Positions 36,094 through 45,970 of a DNA stretch of 64,000 nucleotides are shown in pieces (the first letter of the stretch is position 1; each line of letters starts with the position of its first letter). The stretch comes from Sulfurimonas sp. Its GTDB lineage: Bacteria; Campylobacterota; Campylobacteria; Campylobacterales; Sulfurimonadaceae. The notes under the pieces were generated by a model. It saw nothing but the letters and a program-made list of their open reading frames with translations. It searched no databases and was not told the DNA's origin. The DNA is taken from positions 1 to 64,000 of the forward strand of contig JAOFSE010000010.1 in NCBI GenBank assembly GCA_028044295.1, given 5' to 3'. A program made the translations under genes and the position numbers.

Positions 36094-38379
36094 ATGAAAA
36101 TATTTTTAGCAACATTGCTAACACTACTGGCCGTCAACTCTTTCGCATATACAATTAAATCTATTAATTACAAGGGTATGGTTCACATATCGCAAAATGT
36201 TGCAATCAGAATGCTTGACTTTGAAATTGGTGATACAATTGATGATGATATGCTTAATAAATCTCTTAAAAAATATTATGAACAGGGTTATTTTGAGGAT
36301 GCTTGGATTGATATGAGTGATGGTCATTTGACTTTTAACTTCAAAGAAAAACCTCTTATCTCTAAAGTTCAGTTAAAAGGCTGGAAAGAAGAAGACGAAG
36401 AAGTTCTTGGAATGATTGTTCAAGTAAAAAGAGGTTCTCTTTACGATGAGAAAAAACTTGAAGCTGCTAAGAAAAGAATTATTCAAGCTCTTGCTCAAGA
36501 GACAAAGATCGACTCTATCGTAGAGATTGAAAAAGAGTATTTAGAAAATGGAAGTATGCAGGTTACTTTTGTTGTTAGTGAAGGTGAAGAAATTATCATT
36601 GAGAGTTTAGTTTATGATGGTGTATTTGACCTTGATAGCGAAGAGTTCAATGAAGTAATAGCTAATAAGCAAAGAGAGTTTATGGGTTGGTTTTACGGTC
36701 AAGAAGATGGTAAAATGAAACTAAATGACTTGGGCTATGATAACCTTAGAATCAAAGAAGAGTATATGAAAAAGGGCTACTTAGATGCAGATGTAAGAAG
36801 ACCATTTGTAAAAGTAAACTTTGATAACTATACTGCAAATATGAGTTACCAAATAGATGAAGGTAAGCCATATACAATTAGTGCTATAAAATTTAATCAG
36901 GAAAAAGAAGTAATTGATGATGCATTGATTAGAGAGGTTGTTAAGTTAAAAGTTGGGGAGTACTTTAATATTGAAACATTTCGTAAAGACTCTGAAAAAA
37001 TCAAAACTCTTATATCTGATTTGAGTTATGCTTTTGTTAGTATTGTTCCAGACTTGAGAAAAGATAAAGAAAAGCAAACAGTTGAAGTTGTTTTTAGAAT
37101 TGTTCCAGGTGAGAGAGTTAAAATAAGAAACGTTATTATTTCTGGTAATAGTAGAACATTAGATAGAATAGTAAGACGTGAACTTTATTTAGGGCCTGGA
37201 GATATGTACTCTTTAACTGACCTAAAAGACTCTAGAAACTCACTTGGTCGTCTTGGTTTCTTTGAAGAAAATACTATAGAAGAAGAGAGAGTAGATGAGA
37301 GTACTATGGATCTTGTTGTTAAAGTTAAAGAAGCTCCAACTGGTAATATTCAAGTAGGTGGTGGATATGGAAGTTATGGTGGGCTACTAGTTAGTGTTTC
37401 AGTTGATGATAGAAATATATATGGTTCAGGTATTAATGCAGCTTTAAGTGTTGAACAATCATCTTTAACATCTAGTTACTCATTTAGTATTTCCAATCCT
37501 AGACTTAATGATAGTGATTTTAGTGGTAGTTTTTCGGTATTTGCATCGGATTACGAGTATAATGATTATACTACAACATCAAATGGTTTTGGTTTAGGAC
37601 TAGGACATAGATTATCAAGATATATGAGTGCTAATGTTGGTTATAACTTTTCAAGTAATGATTACGATGGTAATATCACAACTAATACAGCCACTTCTAT
37701 ATTTTATGAGTCATACTCAAAGAGTTCTATAACATTTGGGATAAGTTATGATAATACTGATGATTACTATCTTCCAAGAAATGGTATGACATTTCAGCAA
37801 AGTATAGAGTATGCTGGTGTGGGTGGAGATGCAAACTTCATAAAAAGTAGAACGGAGTTTGCAGTATACAAGGGTCTAGAAGATTGGTTAGGTTTTGATA
37901 TTATCGCAAGGTATAAAGCTAGACTATTTTATGCACATGACTCAGGTAATTTACCAATTGCAGAAAGATTTTATATGGGAGGAATAGGTAGCATAAGAGG
38001 TTATGAAGCATACTCTTTATCTCCTGAAATTGATGATGATAATAATGTTTCAACTCCTGCAAGAAGGGTCGGTGGAGAGTACACAGCTTCAAATAGTTTT
38101 GAACTAAGTTTTCCAATGATTCCAAAAGCTAAAATGCGTTTAGTTGCATTTGTAGATTATGGTCTCATAGGCGCTACAAGCGATCAACTTACAAGTAATA
38201 ATGCTCCAGGTATTGATTATATAGATAAAAGTAATAATATAACTCGTGGTGGTTATGGACTTGGAATAGAGTGGTTTTCACCTGTTGGACCAGTACAGAT
38301 AATGTTTGCTAATGCTGTTGGAGAAGAAGAGGGTGATAAGACATCAACCTTTGAGTTTAGTATGGGTCAGAGGTTCTAA
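36094..38379 (+). CDS. bamA: Outer membrane protein assembly factor BamA
   Basis: This 761-aa protein has a signal peptide (MKIFLATLLTLLAVNSFA), five POTRA repeats (~20-420; INYKGMVHISQNVAIRMLDF; VQLKGWKEEDEEVLGMIV; LVYDGVFDLDSEEF; IKFNQEKEVIDDALI; VIISGNSRTLDRIVRRELYLGPGD) and a C-terminal 16-strand barrel. Barrel hallmarks are ERFYMGGIGSIRGYEAYSLSP (the VRGF-like loop 6 motif) and the terminal aromatic GQRF. It inserts beta-barrel proteins into the outer membrane. It is monocistronic here and converges with a small lipoprotein gene with a 4-bp stop overlap. Confidence 0.96.
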   Translation: MKIFLATLLTLLAVNSFAYTIKSINYKGMVHISQNVAIRMLDFEIGDTIDDDMLNKSLKKYYEQGYFEDAWIDMSDGHLTFNFKEKPLISKVQLKGWKEEDEEVLGMIVQVKRGSLYDEKKLEAAKKRIIQALAQETKIDSIVEIEKEYLENGSMQVTFVVSEGEEIIIESLVYDGVFDLDSEEFNEVIANKQREFMGWFYGQEDGKMKLNDLGYDNLRIKEEYMKKGYLDADVRRPFVKVNFDNYTANMSYQIDEGKPYTISAIKFNQEKEVIDDALIREVVKLKVGEYFNIETFRKDSEKIKTLISDLSYAFVSIVPDLRKDKEKQTVEVVFRIVPGERVKIRNVIISGNSRTLDRIVRRELYLGPGDMYSLTDLKDSRNSLGRLGFFEENTIEEERVDESTMDLVVKVKEAPTGNIQVGGGYGSYGGLLVSVSVDDRNIYGSGINAALSVEQSSLTSSYSFSISNPRLNDSDFSGSFSVFASDYEYNDYTTTSNGFGLGLGHRLSRYMSANVGYNFSSNDYDGNITTNTATSIFYESYSKSSITFGISYDNTDDYYLPRNGMTFQQSIEYAGVGGDANFIKSRTEFAVYKGLEDWLGFDIIARYKARLFYAHDSGNLPIAERFYMGGIGSIRGYEAYSLSPEIDDDNNVSTPARRVGGEYTASNSFELSFPMIPKAKMRLVAFVDYGLIGATSDQLTSNNAPGIDYIDKSNNITRGGYGLGIEWFSPVGPVQIMFANAVGEEEGDKTSTFEFSMGQRF

Positions 38380-38795
38380 TTAGAATTTTTCTCTTTCGGT
38401 GGAGTTAATCTCCACTGTCCTTCTATATTTGCTATTCCAAACTTATGAGTTACTTTTTTATCGTACATCACTGTTACCTCGGCTTGGGCTTCATCTTTAG
38501 TAACATTTAAAATCACAGTCTTTTCAACTTTAATATCTTTGTATTCTTCTATAAGGCATAGATGCATTAATTCTAAATCATCACTTTTATACTTAAGTTT
38601 GTCTACACTACAGTTTTTCAGAGCACGAGCTGAGTAAGCTTTTGAGATAGGGTATGTAGTGTTTTTCATCAACTTTGGAAAGTGACCATACTTTAATGCA
38701 TCAAAGGTGTTAGTAACTGCACTCTCTGGAGTAGAACTACACGCATTAAATATAAGTATAAGCGATGATGTTGATATTATTTTTATTAAGTTCAT
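38376..38795 (-). CDS. DUF4878-like lipoprotein
   Basis: This 139-aa lipoprotein (lipobox IFNAC) has the DUF4878/NTF2-like pattern: SSTPESAVTNTFDALKYGHFPKLMKNTTY at the start of the mature domain and KVTHKFGIANIEGQWRLTPP at the end. Such domains resemble small NTF2-like binding folds, and no reaction is implied. It lies 10 bp downstream of the last pilus gene on the same strand, so it may be transcribed with that operon. Confidence 0.7.
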   Translation of the reverse strand: MNLIKIISTSSLILIFNACSSTPESAVTNTFDALKYGHFPKLMKNTTYPISKAYSARALKNCSVDKLKYKSDDLELMHLCLIEEYKDIKVEKTVILNVTKDEAQAEVTVMYDKKVTHKFGIANIEGQWRLTPPKEKNSN

Positions 38796-38805
38796 AAATT
38801 ATCCT

Positions 38806-39468
38806 TTAATTCACATTAACCCAAGAAGCTTGGTCTTCATCCCAAATCTTAAGTTCTTTTGTAACAGCATCTGTATCATACCATAGTGTTCCCTGTAGTG
38901 GATTAGTTGGTGCATCTATTGACATTATTGCACTGTTGTATCCTCTGGTTTCACCGTTTATCTCAGAACTCTCATAAAGTTTGAAATGGTTTAACTCTCC
39001 GAGACCAATTTCTAGCATTATGTCATCATTCTGGGCTGTACTATCAGTTGATGTCGTGTCGAGTTGCATATCCTCTCCTGAGCTAATTAAACGCCCTGCT
39101 ATATTTGAATTTGGGGATATAGAAGTGGTAGTATCTGCATAGGGTGAGTTAGTACCATCTGATACACCTAAGTCTATAGTGTAATAGTATAGTCTTTTAG
39201 CCCATGCATCTGTACCTAGGCCTACACTCACCGGTAGTGTGCTATCAGATTCCTCTTTTAAAAGTTCAAAGTATGAGTCAGCATCAGGATCTTCCGCCGT
39301 ATAAAGTAAACGACTTCTAACAACTTCCAAAATTGTTTTCGTATTTTGCTGCTTTAAGACATTCCCTTGAATGTGAGTATAGTAATTCATAGTTGTAAAT
39401 ATTGCGGCAACAATGCCAGCAATTATGACAGCCATTAGGGCTTCTATTAGCATGTATGCATTTTTCAT
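38806..39468 (-). CDS. Type II secretion / type IV pilus minor prepilin
   Basis: This 220-aa protein starts with a short leader and class III signal, MKNA|YMLIEALMAVIIAGIVAAIF, with Glu at +5 after the predicted cleavage and Ala, not Gly, at -1. The C-terminal domain is globular (LYESSEINGETRGYNSAIMS) and ends WDEDQASWVNVN. It is the last pilus-type gene of the operon and overlaps the F gene by 4 bp (ATGA). The long size suggests a minor pseudopilin. Confidence 0.8.
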   Translation of the reverse strand: MKNAYMLIEALMAVIIAGIVAAIFTTMNYYTHIQGNVLKQQNTKTILEVVRSRLLYTAEDPDADSYFELLKEESDSTLPVSVGLGTDAWAKRLYYYTIDLGVSDGTNSPYADTTTSISPNSNIAGRLISSGEDMQLDTTSTDSTAQNDDIMLEIGLGELNHFKLYESSEINGETRGYNSAIMSIDAPTNPLQGTLWYDTDAVTKELKIWDEDQASWVNVN

Positions 39469-40517
39469 CCGAACCCTTTTAAGCCTTTAGAAGCATCAAT
39501 AAGACCTTTTTGTATAAGAATTTGAGTAAGTACAACAGTGTAAAATTCTATAAATACAGCAAAGGCCATCATAAATATCGATATTAAAGTGACCATTCGA
39601 AAAAACTTTGTACTGAGTACCATAGCATCACTTCTAGATCTACTACTGATTTCAGTTAAAACTTCACCAATTTGCTTAGATGAACCAACACCAGTGAGTA
39701 GAGCTCTTTCAACATTGTCATATAGATAGTTATGATATACAAGTTTACCATCATGTTTTATAGTGTATAGGGTTTTTTTAATTGCATGTTTAAATCTATA
39801 TACAGTTGTTGTATTTAATGCAGAAGACATAGAGTTTTTAAATGAGATTCCACTTTGTAGCATCTCTCCTAGCATACTAAAGAGCATAAACTTTTCAAAT
39901 TTTAAAATAATTTTTGATGTAAATGGTAACTGCAGAGATATTGTCTTCGAAACAGTTTGAACAGTTCTTGATTGTCCAAAAAGTGATGTGAGTAGTATAA
40001 AAAAATAGCTAGCAAAAACAATTAAAAAAATAAAAAGAGAATCAGTAAATATCTGAGCTAGCTCCAAGTGCCCACTTATAAGTTTAATCATCTCAGGTGA
40101 GTAACCTGCTGCTTTTTCCATCTGCATAGGTATAGCATAAAACTTTATCCCTAGAACTACTAATGCTGATATCGTTATATATATAAAAGGAAGTGAGGTT
40201 TGGTCACTAGATTCTCTTTGAAATCTTTCTTTCACTTCTAGATATATTATGATTTTTTCAAGTGCATTTTTAAAACTTACACCTTTTTCGGCCATGGAAA
40301 TAAACTGTATTACATCTAACGTGCCTATTTGATGCTTTGACAATGCCTCAGAAAATGTTTTACCATCCTTTAAGTCGTCATTTATTTTTGTATATATTTT
40401 TCTATCTTTTTTAGTATCTGCAGTAGAAGATAGTAGTTCTATACCACTAGATAAACTTTTACCATTCTTTATAGTAAAAAGAATAGTTTTTAGCATTCTA
40501 TAAAGATCAATTTTCAT
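39465..40517 (-). CDS. gspF: GspF/PilC-type inner-membrane platform protein
   Basis: This 350-aa protein has the T2SS F domain arrangement: a cytoplasmic helical domain (ISMAEKGVSFKNALEKIIIYLE), membrane segments at ~112-130 and ~155-180, a second cytoplasmic repeat (LQSGISFKNSMSSALNTTT; LTGVGSSKQIGEVLTEIS) and a final segment (LISIFMMAFAVFIEFYTVVLT). It forms the inner-membrane base against which the ATPase works. It overlaps gspE by 11 bp. It is slightly shorter than the usual ~400 aa. Confidence 0.85.
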   Translation of the reverse strand: MKIDLYRMLKTILFTIKNGKSLSSGIELLSSTADTKKDRKIYTKINDDLKDGKTFSEALSKHQIGTLDVIQFISMAEKGVSFKNALEKIIIYLEVKERFQRESSDQTSLPFIYITISALVVLGIKFYAIPMQMEKAAGYSPEMIKLISGHLELAQIFTDSLFIFLIVFASYFFILLTSLFGQSRTVQTVSKTISLQLPFTSKIILKFEKFMLFSMLGEMLQSGISFKNSMSSALNTTTVYRFKHAIKKTLYTIKHDGKLVYHNYLYDNVERALLTGVGSSKQIGEVLTEISSRSRSDAMVLSTKFFRMVTLISIFMMAFAVFIEFYTVVLTQILIQKGLIDASKGLKGFG

Positions 40518-42069
40518 CTATATAACCTAAGGAAAATAGTTCTGAAGATAATGTGTCATAGTCACATAATCCTTCTTGAAAAAGGTATTGTGCTGACTGG
40601 TAATAGCTGAACGTTATAAGTTTATCCCAAGCCTGTAGAACACTAGAGTTTTTAAGTGCTATATAAAAAGAGTATTTTGTTTTCATATCTGGTGGTATAA
40701 ACACCATATCAGTTAACAAAACTCTTGTGTTATAGCCTGTAAAGTTACATTTTACACAGCCATTTTTTTCATAACCTTTTGAAGATGATTTGAAATAGTG
40801 TTCACCTTTATGATCTCTTGCAGTAACTTTACACTCACAAAGTTTAGGAACAAGTCTTTGAGCAACAACACCACTGAGTGAATATGCTAAAATAAAGAGA
40901 TCACCACCTTCATCGCGTATTCTTTCTAATGCCATATAAGCATTTGTAGTATGCAGAGTTGAGAAAACCATATGTCCACTATGTGCAGCTTTGAGAGCTA
41001 TATGTATACTCTCTTTGTCACGCATTTCCCCTATAACTATTACATCAGGGTCTTGTCTCATAATAGACTTCATAGCAGTACCAAAGGTAAATCCAACATC
41101 TTCATTGACTTGATACTGTGTTATAAAGTCAATCTTATACTCTATTGGATCCTCAATAGTATAGATAATCTCATGTAGTCTGTCACGCTGAGTTAAAATA
41201 GCATTTAATGTAGTTGTTTTACCACTACCCGTCGGACCTACAGCTAAGAAGAAACCATTTTTTTGATTGATATAGTGAAACATATGCTCTGCCATGGGGT
41301 GTTCTTTTGGAAAGAGGAGGTCTAATGATTTTATATTGTTAGATTTATCAAGTATACGAATTACAATATTTTCACCAAAGTTTGATGGTGCGATTTCTAT
41401 ACGAAAATCTATTTGATTGTTGTCTATTTTATCTGTAAAACCAGCTGTTTGCGGGGTCTGTACATTTACAAGGTCTATGTTTGATTTCTCTTTTATTATA
41501 AGGGAAAATCTTTTTGCTAACTCTTGATTTAATATGTATTTTGCATGTATCTTTCCATTTTGTCTATATCTTAGCCAGTATAACTCTTCATAGGCATTTA
41601 TATGTATATCGCTTACATTGTTTTTTACACCATGTTGTAAAATCATTCTAAGGAGCTCTAGTACTTCAGTATCATCAGAGTCAAAAGCATTAAACTGCTT
41701 AATCTTTTTTTCAATCATATCAGGGTCAATGCTTATAATTGCATTGAACTTATCGTTAAATTCTCTAACAGGAATTGTTTTTTGGATTACTTTTTTACGT
41801 AGACGTTTTTCAAGTTCTAAAAGTCTTTTAGGACCTATAAGCTCTTTACACTCTACATGTAGGCTCGTTTCATCTTCATTAACAAAAATAACTTGATATT
41901 TTTTTACTAATTCTAAACTGTATGGGAGGTCTGTTTCTTCATTCTGAACGAAGTTATGTTCTAAGGCTATTTGTAAGATATTTTTTTGAATGCCTAAACG
42001 TTGGTAGTAAGACTTTTCTTGTTCACATATTTCTAACTGTTTTGGTGTTAAAGTCTTTTTTAGATTCAT
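40507..42069 (-). CDS. gspE: GspE/PilB-type assembly ATPase
   Basis: This 520-aa ATPase has an N-terminal N1E-like domain (~1-110), Walker A GPTGSGKTTTLNAIL, the Asp box TIEDPIEYKI, Walker B/His box DVIVIGEMRDKESIHIALKAAHSGHMVFSTLHT, and a tetracysteine zinc motif (LCECKV ... GCVKCNFTGYNTR). It powers pseudopilus or pilus assembly in the cytoplasm. The MshE/GspE group cannot be separated by eye. It lies 32 bp after the second prepilin. Confidence 0.92.
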   Translation of the reverse strand: MNLKKTLTPKQLEICEQEKSYYQRLGIQKNILQIALEHNFVQNEETDLPYSLELVKKYQVIFVNEDETSLHVECKELIGPKRLLELEKRLRKKVIQKTIPVREFNDKFNAIISIDPDMIEKKIKQFNAFDSDDTEVLELLRMILQHGVKNNVSDIHINAYEELYWLRYRQNGKIHAKYILNQELAKRFSLIIKEKSNIDLVNVQTPQTAGFTDKIDNNQIDFRIEIAPSNFGENIVIRILDKSNNIKSLDLLFPKEHPMAEHMFHYINQKNGFFLAVGPTGSGKTTTLNAILTQRDRLHEIIYTIEDPIEYKIDFITQYQVNEDVGFTFGTAMKSIMRQDPDVIVIGEMRDKESIHIALKAAHSGHMVFSTLHTTNAYMALERIRDEGGDLFILAYSLSGVVAQRLVPKLCECKVTARDHKGEHYFKSSSKGYEKNGCVKCNFTGYNTRVLLTDMVFIPPDMKTKYSFYIALKNSSVLQAWDKLITFSYYQSAQYLFQEGLCDYDTLSSELFSLGYIDEN

Positions 42070-42101
42070 GTCGTCTTTTTAATTTAATTATACCATTATA
42101 T

Positions 42102-42590
42102 TTAACGAGATAGATAAAAGTTTAAACTAGTAGTAGTTGCATCACTTGTTAGCTCATACTGATTTGCTGAGTAAATAGTCTGTATCTCTTGTAAAACTTC
42201 ATCATTGTAAGAGTTTAAATCTACTGAAGTGCTAAAGTAAAATTCACTACTATTTTGTGTAGCAGTATACTCAGTAAAACCTGTCAATGCGGGTGGTATA
42301 AAACTTCCTTTTCCACCATCAAGTGCATAAGGGGTAGTTGTATTACACTCTAATGTACTAAGTAAAGTTGAACTTGCAGTTGAACCGTCATTTTGTAGAG
42401 GCATTATGTTTGTAAGGTCTTTACATTGCAGTATAGTTGCCGTAATAATGTTGAAGTGTGATTGAAGTTGTAGTTTGATGTTTTCTTTGGAAAGTGTTTC
42501 TGTGTTTAAGTAGTTAACCATTAAAGCCGTCATAATCCCAGCTAGGGATATGACGATCAGTAGTTCTATAAGCGATAACGCTCTTCTCAT
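42102..42590 (-). CDS. Type II secretion / type IV pilus prepilin
   Basis: This 162-aa protein starts MRRA|LSLIELLIVISLAGIMTALMV, a prepilin leader with Glu at +5 and Ala at -1. The C-terminal domain is short and has two Cys (LQCKDLT ... LECNTTTP), likely a disulfide. It directly follows the major prepilin gene (TAATG overlap). It is probably a minor pseudopilin. Confidence 0.8.
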   Translation of the reverse strand: MRRALSLIELLIVISLAGIMTALMVNYLNTETLSKENIKLQLQSHFNIITATILQCKDLTNIMPLQNDGSTASSTLLSTLECNTTTPYALDGGKGSFIPPALTGFTEYTATQNSSEFYFSTSVDLNSYNDEVLQEIQTIYSANQYELTSDATTTSLNFYLSR

Positions 42591-43219
42591 TAAAGAGGAT
42601 TTAGAGTTTTGATAAATGCTAATTCGTATGTATCAGCTACACCACCAGTTGCGAAACAAAAACCATTAAAAGATTGAGAAGCATAAGCAGCTTGTACATC
42701 AGCACCTAAACCTGTAACTGCAGTGTCATCACTAACGGTAACATCCAGTGACCAAGTATTATCAAATGTATTTGTTAAGATATTACAATACTCAAGTTTA
42801 TCAATTTGAGCTGCAGTACCATCAATCTCATATTGAAAGTATATATCATTAGCCGCTGTTGTACCACCATCAATCTCAACTTGATCTTGGATTACCCAAC
42901 CAGTACCTGTAATTTCTGGAATTGGATCTGGTATTTTAAGCAGTTGTCTATCAGCAACTAACTCAGCCATTGTAGTTGGTACTACACCATTTTTAACTGT
43001 GTATAAATCATGAGCACCAGAAATTTGTACTGCTTGATCCATAATTACATAAATTTTAGCTTGTTTTGCTGCAAAAGCAACATCATAGTAAATTTTATAG
43101 TAGTTATAACTAATTGTACCAAGTAATCCTAGTAATACAATTGCCATTAGCATTTCAAGTAGTGAAATACCTTTTCTCATTCCTTTGTGACCTCTAGTCA
43201 TGTTACTTCCTTGTATCAT
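42590..43219 (-). CDS. Probable major prepilin (GspG/MshA-like)
   Basis: This protein is 209 aa from ATG 43219. ATG 43201 (MTRGHKG) is also possible; both have an AAGGA-type ribosome binding site. The leader ends MRKG|ISLLEMLMAIVLLGLLGTISYNYYK, with Gly at -1 and Glu at +5. The mature domain has a Cys pair (LEYCNILTNT and FNGFCFATGG) that could form the D-loop disulfide of type IV pilins. It is the first prepilin in the operon and has the canonical cleavage site, so it is the best candidate for the main filament subunit. Confidence 0.78.
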   Translation of the reverse strand: MIQGSNMTRGHKGMRKGISLLEMLMAIVLLGLLGTISYNYYKIYYDVAFAAKQAKIYVIMDQAVQISGAHDLYTVKNGVVPTTMAELVADRQLLKIPDPIPEITGTGWVIQDQVEIDGGTTAANDIYFQYEIDGTAAQIDKLEYCNILTNTFDNTWSLDVTVSDDTAVTGLGADVQAAYASQSFNGFCFATGGVADTYELAFIKTLNPL

Positions 43220-43265
43220 GTCGTATCCTTTTCTCGTTCTAAGTTATAGTACATATCGACACTAA

Positions 43266-43706
43266 TCATTTTAACTTTAGTAAATATGGTCTAAATTTGA
43301 TAGAAAATCCATAATTATCTTCAGTACACTCTTTTCCAACACAAACTTTTATTAGATTTACCTCGTCATTCTTTATTATGTTTAGTAATTTCTTAAGTAA
43401 AATATATGAAAAACTGTTGTGAATGGCACCTTTGACTATTATTATAGTTCTATCTACTTCAGCTATAGCATCAAGGTTTAGCTCCGTAATTATTTGATTG
43501 TATTCAAGAGCCTTCTCTTGTATCTCATCTTTATTGGCATATTGAACTATAGGTTTTCCAGCTATTCTTTTTAAATCATATAAAGACTCAACATCTTTTT
43601 TTACAAGCTTATCTTTATATATAATGTCTAAGTAAAAAAAGTAACTTGATATACTGATAGTGATTAGTATAAGGATAAAGAGTATGACTAGGTTATATTG
43701 TTTCAT
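43266..43706 (-). CDS. PilO/GspM-like small membrane protein
   Basis: This 146-aa protein has one N-terminal membrane segment (~5-28; LVILFILILITISISSYFFYLD) and a periplasmic alpha/beta domain (IVKGAIHNSFSYILLKKLLNII). No sequence family is evident to me. Position after a PilN/GspL-like gene (14-bp overlap) and before the prepilins suggests the PilO/GspM alignment-subcomplex role. Confidence 0.6.
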   Translation of the reverse strand: MKQYNLVILFILILITISISSYFFYLDIIYKDKLVKKDVESLYDLKRIAGKPIVQYANKDEIQEKALEYNQIITELNLDAIAEVDRTIIIVKGAIHNSFSYILLKKLLNIIKNDEVNLIKVCVGKECTEDNYGFSIKFRPYLLKLK

Positions 43707-44487
43707 GACAGTACTGTACTATACCTTTTGTTTTGTCTTTTTTCTTAATCGTAGTATTTTGAGGTAACATCATCAAAAAAGGCTCCATTTGTGAAGTTAT
43801 AATTTTTACACATATCTTTTTGTCAAAATACTCTACTTGGGCTAAAGAAGATTTTGTAGCTTGTGTTAACCTTTCTACATCTTCGAGTGCTTCAACCATA
43901 TTTATCTTATGGACAATTTTTTCAGATTTTTGAAATTCATTTTTAACTATTTTTCTATACTGGTTTGTTAGCGAGACTTGATTCTTTGTATTTATCTGTG
44001 TATCTTTCATATAGTAAAAACCACTATAGAAGATTGTACTAGTTAGTAGTATGGTAAAACCTAAAGAGAGAAAACCAGCTTTTGTAGAACGATTGTTACT
44101 GTCAAGGTTAAAGGACACTAGCTTTACACCTTTATCATTGTCTACAAATATAGTTCTATATCCTCTTTCTTGAGCGAACTCTTCTGGTTTATCTAAAATA
44201 TAATCAGTTATCCTTTTGTATTCGCATACTACACCAACATGTTTATAATCCAATTCAAATACTATGACAGTTCTCTCATCACATTCAGAAACTTTTTTAA
44301 GTATATTCTCTTGAATTATTTTGTCTTTTGGTAAGAAGGCTATAAAGTTTATACATGTAGAAGACTTTCTCACAGATATTTTCATAGCAGGAGAATCGAG
44401 GTCATGACGAGCTAGGTCATATATCTTACCACGCATCTTTTGCGCGTTACTAGTTGATTCGATACATCCTGCTGTAAATATTGCCAT
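43693..44487 (-). CDS. PilN/GspL-like pilus alignment protein
   Basis: This 264-aa protein has a cytoplasmic N-terminal domain (~1-140; FIAFLPKDKIIQENILKKVSE; TVIVFELDYKH), one membrane segment (~145-165; AGFLSLGFTILLTSTIFYSGFYY), a coiled-coil-like stretch and a small periplasmic domain. That is the layout of GspL or a PilM-PilN fusion. Sequence similarity is too weak to name it. It lies between the secretin and PilO-like genes. Confidence 0.6.
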   Translation of the reverse strand: MAIFTAGCIESTSNAQKMRGKIYDLARHDLDSPAMKISVRKSSTCINFIAFLPKDKIIQENILKKVSECDERTVIVFELDYKHVGVVCEYKRITDYILDKPEEFAQERGYRTIFVDNDKGVKLVSFNLDSNNRSTKAGFLSLGFTILLTSTIFYSGFYYMKDTQINTKNQVSLTNQYRKIVKNEFQKSEKIVHKINMVEALEDVERLTQATKSSLAQVEYFDKKICVKIITSQMEPFLMMLPQNTTIKKKDKTKGIVQYCHETI

Positions 44488-44494
44488 TAGTCCA

Positions 44495-45970
44495 TCACTT
44501 CATTACATACTTAATAACTCTAGGAGTTACCATGATAACCATTTCAGTTTTTTTGTTACTTTGGTATTCACTACCACCTAATACTCTTGCGCTAGTTTCA
44601 GCAAGTCCTGGTATCCCTTTATAGCCTTTATCTATTTTATTCCTAAATAGACCAGATATCACTATTGGAATACCAGGCTGAACCCTCATACTGCTATTAA
44701 TATTTTTTGTGTGAATCTTAGGTTGATTATAATTTACATCATTTACTTTAAAATTACTGTATCCAATTATGTCATTGATCTCTAATGATATATCTGTCAA
44801 TACTGTTCCATCCATTATATTCGAGTTTAGAGTAACCTTAATACCACTTAATGCAGATGCACTAACTGTAGATGTTTGAGCAGCATTATCACCTATTGCA
44901 GTAGTTTTAAGCTCTTTTATATAAGGCTCGTCGAGACCATCTACTAGACTCACATCTGTTCCAGCTATTCCTAAAAGCTTTGGTCTTTGAATGCTTTCAA
45001 CCTTTCCAAATTGCGTTAATGCTTCAGCTATCATAGATCCATTCATAGCAGGAGAGTTAAAAAGCATACCTATACTAGAAGTGGTCGTAGTCGCAGCAAC
45101 AGAACCTAAGTTTGATGAAGTTGTTGTAGTTAAACCACCAGCACTTTCTGACCCTGGAACTAAACTCCAGTTTATCCCTAAGCTATAGTTATCAGATAAC
45201 TCTACATTATATATAGCAATGTCATATTCAATTACATAAAGATTGTTTCTAAGTATTTCAAGATATTTCATGATGTCTAGATACTCTTTTTCTCTTGCCG
45301 TAAATGTAACAGATGATGTAATAGAGTCATGAACAACATTTTCAGCTCCAAGAGTTTCAAGTGTTTTTTGTAACTTATTTGCAAGTCCATGAAGTGATGG
45401 AACCTTTAATGTAATAGTTTTTGTATACCCTAAGTAGTATGTGTCATCTTCGTATCTAATGCTTAGTTTGTCTCCAACAGCTTTTTTTAGTAATCTTCCA
45501 AAACCTATATTTGAAGCAGAAACATATATTTTTGATTGTTTTATTTGTAGTTCGTCATTTGTTTGATATGAGTCTTGATTAAACTGTTGGGTATTTACAT
45601 TGTTATTAGAAATTCCATTTCTTAAATTATTATTATTCTCTTGTAACTCAGACTGTAGTTGAAATATAATATCTTGGTCTGTAGCTTCAGTAATTAATGT
45701 AATAACATCACTTAATTGTGCACCCATTACTTTAATTCGTTTAATTTGTTCTTTATCGGGGATATCGATTGCTGATATAGAAAAGTTTTCTGCATTAACT
45801 TCAACGATTTCTATAGCGGGCTTATTTAGAATTGTATTGTTAGTATCACTAAGTTCAGTTCTTAATTCTTCAACAAGAACCTTTTCTTTGTATTTACTAC
45901 TAGATGAACATCCTGAGATAATAGTAGCTATTAAGACAGTGAAAACAAAAATAATCTTCTTATACATCAT
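44495..45970 (-). CDS. Secretin (GspD/MshL/PilQ family)
   Basis: This 491-aa protein begins with a signal that may be a lipobox (TIISGCSSSS). It has an N-domain (FSISAIDIPDKEQIKRIKVMGAQLSDVITLI), a Gln/Asn-rich loop, and the secretin core: NLYVIEYDIAIYNVELSDNYSLGINW, VESIQRPKLLGIAGTDVSLVDG, VQPGIPIVISGLFRNKIDKGYKGIPGLAE and EMVIMVTPRVIKYVMK. It forms the outer-membrane channel. It is short for GspD and closer in size to MshL. It overlaps the PilP-like gene by 4 bp. Confidence 0.9.
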   Translation of the reverse strand: MMYKKIIFVFTVLIATIISGCSSSSKYKEKVLVEELRTELSDTNNTILNKPAIEIVEVNAENFSISAIDIPDKEQIKRIKVMGAQLSDVITLITEATDQDIIFQLQSELQENNNNLRNGISNNNVNTQQFNQDSYQTNDELQIKQSKIYVSASNIGFGRLLKKAVGDKLSIRYEDDTYYLGYTKTITLKVPSLHGLANKLQKTLETLGAENVVHDSITSSVTFTAREKEYLDIMKYLEILRNNLYVIEYDIAIYNVELSDNYSLGINWSLVPGSESAGGLTTTTSSNLGSVAATTTTSSIGMLFNSPAMNGSMIAEALTQFGKVESIQRPKLLGIAGTDVSLVDGLDEPYIKELKTTAIGDNAAQTSTVSASALSGIKVTLNSNIMDGTVLTDISLEINDIIGYSNFKVNDVNYNQPKIHTKNINSSMRVQPGIPIVISGLFRNKIDKGYKGIPGLAETSARVLGGSEYQSNKKTEMVIMVTPRVIKYVMK

